DNA of 6,748 nucleotides, from the NCBI GenBank assembly GCA_030840665.1, contig JAVEEB010000080.1, positions 1 through 6,748 on the forward strand, in the 5' to 3' direction. The notes below the pieces were generated by a model that was not told the DNA's origin, made no database searches, and saw only the letters and a program-made list of their open reading frames with translations. Shown one piece after another: positions 1 to 5,436 of this stretch (its first letter is position 1; the number at the start of each line of letters is the position of its first letter). Made by a program: the position numbers and the translations under genes. The DNA comes from Frankiaceae bacterium. Its GTDB lineage: Bacteria; Actinomycetota; Actinomycetes; JAVEEB01.

Positions 1-473
1 CGGTCGAAGCAGGGCGTGCGATCCATCTGCGGCGCGCCGAGCAGCGTGCCGTCCGAGCCGTACATCCAGAAGTGGTACGGGCACTTGAAACCGCGGCCGG
101 AGTTGCCTTTCGTGTCCGGCACTTCCACGCGCCACTCGTCGAAAGATCCGTCGCCGGGCCCCGTCACGATCATGCCGCGGTGCCGGCAGATGGACGACAT
201 GACGCGCACCTCCTCGCCGTGACGCGAGACGATGAGCGGCTCGCCGAGCACCGTCAGGGTGAAGAAGTCCCCGGGGTTCGGGATCTGGTCCGCTCGCCCG
301 ACGCACAGCCACTCGCGCAGGAAGATGGCGCGGCGCTCCAACTCGAAGACGCCCTCGTCGAAGTACGTCTCCGGCGGCAGGCCCTGAGCGGATTCGTAGC
401 TGCCGGTGACCGTGCTCAGCTTCGTCAGCATCTCCGGGATGCGCTCGTGCCCGAGATCGTCGGTGGTGGACAT
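1..473 (-). CDS. Rieske [2Fe-2S] ring-hydroxylating oxygenase, alpha subunit (N-terminal part, cut by window edge)
   Basis: The reading frame runs leftwards from ATG (471-473) off the window start, giving 157 complete codons. An AAGGAG ribosome site lies 8 nt upstream (complement of about 482-487). The product has the Rieske cluster ligands Cys96-x-His98 (CRHRG) and Cys131-x-x-His134 (CPYHFW), followed by the MYGSDGTLLGAP stretch that closes the Rieske domain in oxygenase alpha subunits. Family proteins pass electrons from a reductase through this cluster to a mononuclear iron in the C-terminal domain, which hydroxylates or demethylates the substrate; that domain lies outside the window. The spacing between the two ligand pairs is 32 residues, roughly twice the usual 15-17. 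The gene follows the ABC transporter gene after 44 nt, so it is probably co-transcribed and may act on the imported compound. No reductase or beta subunit is visible. The family is secure; the substrate is unknown, and an N-demethylating monooxygenase of the betaine type is as possible as an aromatic dioxygenase. Confidence 0.93.
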   Translation of the reverse strand, partial: MSTTDDLGHERIPEMLTKLSTVTGSYESAQGLPPETYFDEGVFELERRAIFLREWLCVGRADQIPNPGDFFTLTVLGEPLIVSRHGEEVRVMSSICRHRGMIVTGPGDGSFDEWRVEVPDTKGNSGRGFKCPYHFWMYGSDGTLLGAPQMDRTPCFD

Positions 474-480
474 CCGTAAG

Positions 481-487
481 TCTCCTT
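481..487 (-). promoter_or_regulatory. Ribosome binding site of the Rieske oxygenase gene
   Basis: On the minus strand this reads AAGGAGA, an almost ideal Shine-Dalgarno sequence, about 8 nt before the ATG at 473. It is the strongest such site on the left half and fixes the start of the Rieske gene. Confidence 0.8.
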
Positions 488-517
488 GCGTTCTTGTTGG
501 GTGTGCCGACTCTCGGG

Positions 518-2146
518 TCACGAGCCGACGACTGCTGAGAGGAAGGTGCGTGTGCGGTCCTCGCGCGGGGAGCCGAAGAGCTGATCCGGGGTGCCTTCTT
601 CGACGATCACGCCCTCGTCCATGAAGACGACCCGGGTGGCGCATTCCCGCGCGAAGGCGATTTCGTGCGTGACGACGACCATGGTCATTCCGCCGAGCGC
701 GAGTTGCTGCATGACGCGGAGCACCTCGCCGACGCGCTCCGGGTCGAGGGCGGACGTCGGTTCGTCGAAGAGCATGACCTCGGGGGCGAGCGCCAGGGCG
801 CGCGCGATGGCGACGCGTTGCTGTTGGCCGCCGGAGAGTTGATGCGGGTAACGGTTTTCGTAGCCCGCCAGGCCGACCTCGCGCAACAGCATCTGGCTCG
901 CTTCGACAGCGACCGCCCGGTTGATGCCGAGCACCCGCGTCGGGGCCTCGATGAGATTTTGCTGGACCGTCATGTGCTGGAACAGGTTGAACTGCTGGAA
1001 GACGATGGCGGCCCCGGCACGCAACCGCTCGCGCGAGGCAAGCCGGCGGCGGGTGCGCGACATCTCGGACGTGCGCCTGCTCAGGTGGACGCCGTTGACG
1101 ACGGCCGCGCCGTCGTTGATGCCGTCCAGCCCGTCGATGATGCGCAGCAGCGTGCTCTTCCCCGACCCGCTCGGGCCGAGGATGCACAGCACTTCCCCGT
1201 GCGCGACCGTGAGGTTGATGTCCGACAGGACCTTCACGTCGCCATAGCTCTTGTGCAGAGCGGTGACCTCGACCACGGCGGACGGCGTGCCGGTGCGACG
1301 GCGCGCGGTGCGGCGGACCTCGTCCCGGTAGCGCGCGTAGATCTCTGCGTCGAGATTCAGGGTCACCGGCCCCGACGGGGTTGCTTCCTCGTCGCTCGCG
1401 ACCTGGTCCGGCACCGAGATGGTCACCGGTCGCCGCTGCAACCTGCCGGCCAAGGACCCCAGCAGCGAGCGTGATCCGGACAGGCGCTTCTGGTACTGGA
1501 CGTCGAGGTCGAGCCGGCGCTCGGAATAGCGCTGAACCCCGACCAGAATCGTGGTCGCGAACAGGTAGATGACCGCCGCGCCGCCGAACACCGACACGTA
1601 CTCGAAGTTCGTGGCGACGATCTGCTCGCTGCGCATCGTCAGCTCGCTCACCGAGATGACGGAGGTCAGCGACGTGTTCTTCACCATCGCGATGGCCTCG
1701 TTCGCGAGCGCCGGAACGACGACGCGCAACGCCTGTGGCACCTGCACCCGCCACAACGTCAACCGCGGTGACAGTCCGAGGGACGCCGCCGCGTCGAGCT
1801 GCGACTTGTTCACGGCGGCGAGGCCGCCGCGGATGATCTCGGCGCTGAACGCCGCCTCGTTCAGGCCGAGACCCACGACCGCGGTGGTGAAGGCCGACAT
1901 CCGGATGCCCCACACCGGCAGCACGTTGTACAAGAAGATCAGCTGCAACAGGATCGGCGTGCCGCGCATGATCCACACGTAGGCCCCGACCGACCACCGG
2001 ATCGCCCTGTTGCGCGAGGCGCGCGTCAGGGCGATCACGAGGGCCAGCGGCAGCGCGATGAGGAGCGCGAGCGCACTGATCTCCAGTGCGATCAGGGCGC
2101 CACGGAGAAGTTCCGGGAGTGTCAGGTAGTGCAGGAAACCAGTCAC
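518..2146 (-). CDS. Fused polar amino acid ABC transporter permease/ATP-binding protein
   Basis: This 542-residue protein joins both inner parts of an amino acid importer. Residues about 10-210 are a HisM/GlnP-type permease with several hydrophobic segments and the cytoplasmic coupling loop at about 103-140 (DAAASLGLS through VPQA). A linker of about 75 residues (215-290), rich in Arg and Asp/Glu, follows. Residues about 291-542 are a GlnQ/HisP-type ATPase: Walker A GPSGSGKS (324-331), Q-loop FQQFNLF (383-389), signature LSGGQQQR (437-444), Walker B VMLFDEP (457-463, catalytic Glu462) and switch His494. All nucleotide-binding motifs are intact. In the known families the permease dimerises and ATP hydrolysis drives uptake; here one gene would supply a homodimer of full-length chains. 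The start is GTG (2144-2146); the purine-rich AGGGAG upstream is some 12 nt away, so translation may depend partly on the gene before it. It lies 42 nt after the binding-protein gene and 44 nt before the Rieske gene. Permease-ATPase fusions of this kind are known in actinobacteria. Confidence 0.95.
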   Translation of the reverse strand: MTGFLHYLTLPELLRGALIALEISALALLIALPLALVIALTRASRNRAIRWSVGAYVWIMRGTPILLQLIFLYNVLPVWGIRMSAFTTAVVGLGLNEAAFSAEIIRGGLAAVNKSQLDAAASLGLSPRLTLWRVQVPQALRVVVPALANEAIAMVKNTSLTSVISVSELTMRSEQIVATNFEYVSVFGGAAVIYLFATTILVGVQRYSERRLDLDVQYQKRLSGSRSLLGSLAGRLQRRPVTISVPDQVASDEEATPSGPVTLNLDAEIYARYRDEVRRTARRRTGTPSAVVEVTALHKSYGDVKVLSDINLTVAHGEVLCILGPSGSGKSTLLRIIDGLDGINDGAAVVNGVHLSRRTSEMSRTRRRLASRERLRAGAAIVFQQFNLFQHMTVQQNLIEAPTRVLGINRAVAVEASQMLLREVGLAGYENRYPHQLSGGQQQRVAIARALALAPEVMLFDEPTSALDPERVGEVLRVMQQLALGGMTMVVVTHEIAFARECATRVVFMDEGVIVEEGTPDQLFGSPREDRTRTFLSAVVGS

Positions 2147-2188
2147 GGAGGCCGTTCGCTCCCTTCGGTCGAGGCGGGTACTACGGAC

Positions 2189-3091
2189 TTACGGGCACGG
2201 CTGGAGCAGGTCGCCCGCGCTCAACTTCCACTGGGTCACGTCGGTGCAGTACGCCGGCGAGGCCATCCAGGCGGCGACGGCGGGCTTCAGGTCCGTGGCG
2301 AGCTGGCTGCCCTTGGCGACCGCGATGCCGACCTTGGAGGTCTGACCCTCGACGTTGAACCCGACGCCGAGCTTGTCGCCGTACTGCGTCTGCGAGACGT
2401 AAAGAACGGTGATGTCGCCTTCGAGCTCCGCGTACGTCCGCCCGTTGACGATGTCGGCGACGGCAGCCGCCACTGACTTGTAGCCCGTCGCCGTCACGGC
2501 GGCGTTGCCGGCCGCCTTGCAGGCGTCCGACCATTGCTGGATCTGGGCCAGCTCCGGCGGGCTGCCCAGGATGTAGGCCACTGACTTGCCGCACAGGTCC
2601 GTCGCCGACTTGGTCTTGGCTGCGTTGTCCTTCAGCGTCATCACGCCGAGCGGGATCTGCATGTAGTCGATGATGTCGACGACGTTCGCGCGGGCGGCCG
2701 TGTCGTACAGCCCGGAGACGACCGCGTCGATCCGCCCCGACTGCAGGGCCGGGATCAGCCCGCTGAAGTCGAACTGCTGCCACGTGACGCTGCGGCCCAT
2801 CGACGCGCCGATCGCCTTCATCATGTCGTCCTCGAAGCCCACGATCGCTCCCGTGCTGCCCTTGTAGGACAGGGGCGGGAAGTCCCCGGAGGTGCCGATC
2901 ACGAGCGGCTTGCCGCCGGTCGCTGCCGCCGGGCTGGCGGTAGCGGTGTCGGCGGGGGCGGAGCCGGTGGTGCTCGGCGTCGGGCTTGCCGCCGCCGTCG
3001 TGCTGGAGGAACTCGAGCACCCGGCGATGGCGACCAGCGAGGCGGCACACGCGGCAACGAGGCTGCGGCGGAACGGGAGATTTCTGTACAC
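2189..3091 (-). CDS. Lipoprotein substrate-binding protein of a polar amino acid ABC transporter (SBP_bac_3 family)
   Basis: The 300-residue product begins with a lipoprotein signal: basic residues (FRR, 7-9), a hydrophobic stretch and lipobox IAGC with the lipidated Cys25. A flexible Ser/Thr/Ala/Pro linker (26-62) leads to the binding domain (63-300). Family marks are GDFPPLSY (69-76), GFEDDMMKAI (85-94), FSGLIPALQSGRIDAV (109-124) and Arg134, at the position that in HisJ-like proteins binds the ligand's alpha-carboxylate. Cys167, Cys191, Cys282 and Cys299 may form two disulfides outside the membrane. The segment GRTYAELEGD (217-226) departs from the usual GRVDA pattern of the second lobe, so ligand choice may be unusual. 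I chose the GTG at 3089-3091 because AGGGA stands 7 nt before it and it gives a proper signal peptide; a longer frame from ATG 3238 would add 49 residues and run through the promoter region. It is the first gene of the leftward operon and should hand its ligand to the fused transporter. The exact ligand is not known. Confidence 0.92.
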   Translation of the reverse strand: MYRNLPFRRSLVAACAASLVAIAGCSSSSSTTAAASPTPSTTGSAPADTATASPAAATGGKPLVIGTSGDFPPLSYKGSTGAIVGFEDDMMKAIGASMGRSVTWQQFDFSGLIPALQSGRIDAVVSGLYDTAARANVVDIIDYMQIPLGVMTLKDNAAKTKSATDLCGKSVAYILGSPPELAQIQQWSDACKAAGNAAVTATGYKSVAAAVADIVNGRTYAELEGDITVLYVSQTQYGDKLGVGFNVEGQTSKVGIAVAKGSQLATDLKPAVAAWMASPAYCTDVTQWKLSAGDLLQPCP

Positions 3092-3150
3092 GGGTCTGTC
3101 CCTGTCTGTCGGCCGCGCCGCGAACGGAAGCGCACGGGATGGCGGGTGCT

Positions 3151-3177
3151 CGTCTGATTCGAAGAACGTCGCAGACG
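3151..3177 (-). repeat. Inverted repeat in the 5' leader of the binding-protein gene (possible RNA hairpin)
   Basis: Read on the minus strand, arms CGTCTG and CAGACG enclose 15 nt in which GTTC and GAAT can pair further (one G-U pair) around a TTC loop, with a 4-nt bulge (CGAC) on the 5' side. If the leftward transcript starts near 3185, this hairpin lies in its leader, 60-86 nt before the GTG start. It could be an RNA structure or a second protein-binding dyad. There is no following T-run, so it is not an obvious terminator. Significance is uncertain. Confidence 0.35.
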
Positions 3178-3189
3178 CTAGGGAGCGCT

Positions 3190-3219
3190 TGTGTAGATCG
3201 CAACGCGGACATGTAACAA
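3190..3219 (-). promoter_or_regulatory. Candidate promoter of the binding protein-transporter-Rieske operon
   Basis: On the minus strand TTGTTA (complement of 3214-3219) could be a -35 element, with TCTACA (3192-3197, 16-nt spacing) or TACACA (3190-3195, 18-nt spacing) as the -10. Matches to consensus are modest. Its placement inside the 30-bp dyad is what makes it plausible, since a regulator bound there would cover the -35 region. Confidence 0.3.
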
Positions 3220-3226
3220 CTGCGAT
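3197..3226. promoter_or_regulatory. Operator-like 30-bp dyad, probable Lrp/AsnC regulator site
   Basis: Outer arms ATCGCA (3197-3202) and TGCGAT (3221-3226) are exact reverse complements, and the self-complementary ACATGT (3209-3214) sits exactly at the centre, with 6 nt on each side. The layout is therefore 6-6-6-6-6, symmetric about 3211/3212. A further TCGCA half-site occurs at 3169-3173. The dyad lies between an Lrp/AsnC-type gene and the operon that gene faces, where such regulators usually bind as dimers or higher oligomers. The symmetry is seen directly; the assignment to this regulator is inferred. Confidence 0.5.
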
Positions 3227-3342
3227 AACTAGCCACACGATCCGGTTTCGACCTCGGATATCGCCTTTTCAGTTTCGCGCCGTCCCTGTGCCACGATGGG
3301 TGCCCGTCGCCGCTCCGGCGCGGCGGCGGCGGAGAGGGGCGC

Positions 3343-3795
3343 GTGCCAGCCATGCTCGACGAGATGGACCGGCGGATCGTCCGCCTGCTGCAGCGCAACG
3401 CGCGGGTGCCGAACACCGAGATCGCGCGCGCCCTCAACGTGACGGAGACCACGGTTCGCAACCGGGTCAGCCGGCTCCTCGACGAGGAACTCATCGGGAT
3501 CGTCGCGGTCGTCGACCAGCGTGCGACCGAAGCGACGATCTCGGCGTTCATCGGCGTGACGGTCGAGCTGTCGCGCGTCGTGGCCGTGGCCGAGAGCCTG
3601 CGCGAGCGCCCCGAGGCGCGGTACGTCGCGCAGATGCTCGGGTCAGCCCAGGTGCTGGCGGAGACGTTCTTCCGCGACCACGACCATCTGCTCGAGTTCC
3701 GGAACGAGTTCCTCTCGACCCTCGCCGGGGTCATCTCGGTCGACGTCTCGATCGTGCTGCGCGTGCACAAGATGTCGTACGAATGGGAAATCTGA
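3343..3795 (+). CDS. Lrp/AsnC-family transcriptional regulator
   Basis: The 150-residue protein has the usual family length and layout. Residues about 4-60 form the winged helix-turn-helix, opening with LDEMDRRIVRLLQRNAR and continuing with the helix-turn-helix at 24-45. Residues about 64-140 match the RAM (AsnC_trans_reg) ligand-binding and oligomerisation domain, ending in GVISVDVSIVLRVHK. Members bind amino acids or related small molecules and activate or repress nearby catabolic and transport genes. I prefer the GTG at 3343 because GGAG (3331-3334) lies 8 nt upstream; an in-frame ATG at 3352 would remove three residues and is also possible. The gene is divergent from the amino acid-type transporter operon, which makes that operon its most likely target. 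It ends 76 nt before pgsA in the same direction, so some read-through into the lipid genes is conceivable. The effector is unknown. Confidence 0.92.
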   Translation: MPAMLDEMDRRIVRLLQRNARVPNTEIARALNVTETTVRNRVSRLLDEELIGIVAVVDQRATEATISAFIGVTVELSRVVAVAESLRERPEARYVAQMLGSAQVLAETFFRDHDHLLEFRNEFLSTLAGVISVDVSIVLRVHKMSYEWEI

Positions 3796-3816
3796 GGCCC
3801 CGGGCCCGGCGCGAAG

Positions 3817-3822
3817 TAGGGT
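3817..3822 (+). promoter_or_regulatory. Candidate -10 element in front of pgsA
   Basis: TAGGGT fits the actinobacterial TANNNT -10 pattern and would start transcription near 3829, leaving a leader of about 43 nt before the pgsA ATG. I see no -35 at the proper distance, so this is weakly supported. It would give the lipid genes a promoter of their own, separate from the regulator gene. Confidence 0.3.
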
Positions 3823-3871
3823 GCTCCGAGAGCGCCTGACCGGGCGACCCCCACACTCACGCAGGGATCGG

Positions 3872-4495
3872 ATGCTCAGCCTCCACGTACGTGTCCCGCT
3901 GCGCCGCATTCTCGACCCGGCGGGCCAGTTCCTGCACCGCCACGGTGTCAGCCCCGACGCGGTCACCTTCTTCGGCACGGCCGGCGTCGTCACCGGGGCG
4001 CTCGTGTACTACCCGCACGGCGCATTCTTCGGGGGCAGCTTCTTCATCACGTGCTTCATCTTCAACGACATGCTGGACGGCGCCGTGGCGCGGGCCCGCG
4101 GCGGCGGCGGGCGATGGGGCGCGTTCTTCGACTCGTCCCTGGACCGGGTCGGGGACGCCGCGATCTTCGCCGGGCTCGCGATCTACTACATCCGGCAGGC
4201 CAACGTGCTGCTCGGCTCGCTCGTCCTGTTCTGCCTCATCAGCGGGTCGCTCGTGTCGTACGTGAAGGCGCGGGCCGAGGGCCTCGGCATGACGTGCAAC
4301 GTCGGCTTCGCGGAGCGGCCGGAGCGACTCCTGATCGTGCTCGTCTCGACGGGCCTGTCCGGGATTTTCAACGAGCCCTGGATCCACATCGCGGGCCTGT
4401 GGGTGCTCGCGGCCGCCAGCGTCGTCACGATCGGGCAGCGACTCGTCGAGGTGCGCCGACAATCGCAGCTGGTGCCGGACGAGCAGTCGCGATGA
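3872..4495 (+). CDS. pgsA: Phosphatidylinositol phosphate synthase (CDP-alcohol phosphatidyltransferase)
   Basis: This enzyme joins CDP-diacylglycerol and inositol 1-phosphate to form phosphatidylinositol phosphate, the precursor of phosphatidylinositol and the PIMs. The 207-residue product is about as long as the M. tuberculosis enzyme (217) and strongly hydrophobic, consistent with the six-helix fold. The full CDP-alcohol transferase motif is present: Asp66, Asp69-Gly70, Ala73-Arg74, Gly83, Asp87 and Asp91; the four aspartates bind the metal ions and the CDP head. The later SYVKARAEGLG (129-139) and ERPERL (148-153) are typical of the actinobacterial inositol-phosphate-using group rather than the glycerol-phosphate enzymes. 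I chose ATG 3872, which has AGGG about 6 nt before it and agrees with the family N-terminus; a GTG at 3821 would add 17 residues and has no spaced ribosome site. Its stop overlaps the patA start by ATGA. The neighbours patA and pimA confirm the assignment. Confidence 0.95.
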   Translation: MLSLHVRVPLRRILDPAGQFLHRHGVSPDAVTFFGTAGVVTGALVYYPHGAFFGGSFFITCFIFNDMLDGAVARARGGGGRWGAFFDSSLDRVGDAAIFAGLAIYYIRQANVLLGSLVLFCLISGSLVSYVKARAEGLGMTCNVGFAERPERLLIVLVSTGLSGIFNEPWIHIAGLWVLAAASVVTIGQRLVEVRRQSQLVPDEQSR

Positions 4496-5436
4496 GCCGC
4501 GTGACGGACCGCATCACCGACGGGCTGTACGCGGCGGGGTGGGCCGTCGTGCGCCGCGGGCCGGAACGATTGATGGCGCTGGTCTTCCATGGCGTGGCCG
4601 ACGTCGTCTGGCGCCGGCGCGGGCCCGCCATCGCCCAACTGGAGACCAATCTGCGCCGCATCGTCGGCGACGACGAAGCTGTCCTGCGGGCCACGAGCCG
4701 GGCGGGCATGCGGTCGTACGCGCGCTACTGGCTCGACCTGTTCCGCCTTCCGGTCTGGTCGAGGGACCGCGTCCTCGCCAACACGAGTTTCACCGGGACC
4801 GAGCACTTCCGCGCCCTGCATGCGGACGGTCGCGCCGCCGTCCTGGTGCTGCCGCACATGGCCAACTGGGACGCGGCCGGCGCGTGGCTCGTGGCGAGCG
4901 GCTACCCGTTCACGACGGTCGCCGAGCGGCTGAAACCCGAGTCCCTGTTCGACCGTTTCGTGTCCTTCCGTGAGTCGCTGGGCATGGAGGTACTCGCGCT
5001 GTCGGGCGGGGAGCGCTCGCCGTACGAGGTGCTGCGCACCCGATTGAAGAGCGGCGGGGTCATCTGTCTCGTGAGCGACCGCGACCTGTCCGCGACCGGC
5101 ATCCCGGTGCAGTTCTTCGGCGAGACCGCGCGGATGCCGGCCGGCCCCGGGATGCTCGCAATCGCCACTGGCGCGGCGCTCATCCCCGTCACGCTGTGGT
5201 ACGACGGCGACGGGCTGACCGGCCATTTTCACGACGAGATTCCGGTGCCGCTCGATGGCGACCGGCGCGCCAAGGTGACGGCCATGACGCAGCAGATGGC
5301 CGATGTCTTCGCGGCCGGCATCGCCGAGCATCCGAGCGACTGGCACATGCTGCAGAAGTTCTGGGTCGCGGACCTGCCGGAGGATCGCCGGGCCGCGGTC
5401 GAAGGCACGCCGCCCGTCACGAGCGGCGCACGATGA
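4492..5436 (+). CDS. patA: Phosphatidylinositol mannoside acyltransferase (PatA-like, HtrB/LpxL superfamily)
   Basis: The protein of 314 residues is close to M. tuberculosis PatA (Rv2611c, 316 residues). In mycobacteria PatA moves a palmitoyl group from acyl-CoA to the 6-position of the first mannose of PIM1/PIM2 at the cytoplasmic face of the membrane. The lysophospholipid acyltransferase HX4D signature is seen as His122-Met-Ala-Asn-Trp-Asp127, within LVLPHMANWDAAG. The region VSDRDLSATGIPVQFFGE followed by RMPAGPGMLA is also characteristic of the family. The N-terminal part is amphipathic and Arg-rich, fitting membrane association. ATG 4492 overlaps the pgsA stop, and its own TGA overlaps the pimA start, so the three genes are almost surely translationally coupled. 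A longer open frame reaching back to 4051 lies over pgsA and is not the gene start. Acyl-donor chain preference cannot be read from the sequence. Confidence 0.93.
   Translation: MSRVTDRITDGLYAAGWAVVRRGPERLMALVFHGVADVVWRRRGPAIAQLETNLRRIVGDDEAVLRATSRAGMRSYARYWLDLFRLPVWSRDRVLANTSFTGTEHFRALHADGRAAVLVLPHMANWDAAGAWLVASGYPFTTVAERLKPESLFDRFVSFRESLGMEVLALSGGERSPYEVLRTRLKSGGVICLVSDRDLSATGIPVQFFGETARMPAGPGMLAIATGAALIPVTLWYDGDGLTGHFHDEIPVPLDGDRRAKVTAMTQQMADVFAAGIAEHPSDWHMLQKFWVADLPEDRRAAVEGTPPVTSGAR

Larger units (their letters stand above)
3092..3342. other. Divergent intergenic region between transporter operon and Lrp/AsnC regulator
   Basis: This 251-bp stretch carries no credible gene. It separates the leftward binding-protein gene from the rightward regulator gene and must hold the control signals of both. 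I see two inverted repeats in it (3151-3177 and 3197-3226) and a weak promoter candidate facing left. The part from 3192 to 3272 is less GC-rich than the surrounding coding DNA, as expected of a promoter region. No clear -35/-10 pair for the regulator gene was found; a weak TTGTGT (3190-3195) followed by TGTAAC (3212-3217) at 16 nt is the best candidate. Confidence 0.7.

Noticed and set aside
665..1474. Plus-strand open frame of 269 codons antisense to the ATPase domain
   Set aside because: The product is an Asp/Arg/Gln-rich composition artefact, and the ATPase on the minus strand has every catalytic motif.
3089..3238. N-terminal extension of the binding protein to ATG 3238
   Set aside because: The extra 49 residues precede a proper lipoprotein signal peptide and would run through the dyad and promoter region; GTG 3091 has its own ribosome site.
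3796..3810. CCGGGCCCGG palindrome (3800-3809) after the regulator gene as a terminator
   Set aside because: It is a perfect 10-bp palindrome with no room for a loop, and no T-run follows, so a functional terminator is not supported.
2181..3860. Minus-strand open frame of 559 codons across the binding-protein gene, intergenic region and regulator gene
   Set aside because: It is out of frame with the binding protein, antisense to the regulator, and its product is a low-complexity Arg/Ser/Pro-rich sequence typical of GC-rich shadow frames.
4186..5346. Long minus-strand open frame antisense to pgsA and patA
   Set aside because: Its product is Arg/His/Gly-rich with no recognisable domain, while the plus strand encodes two complete, motif-bearing enzymes.
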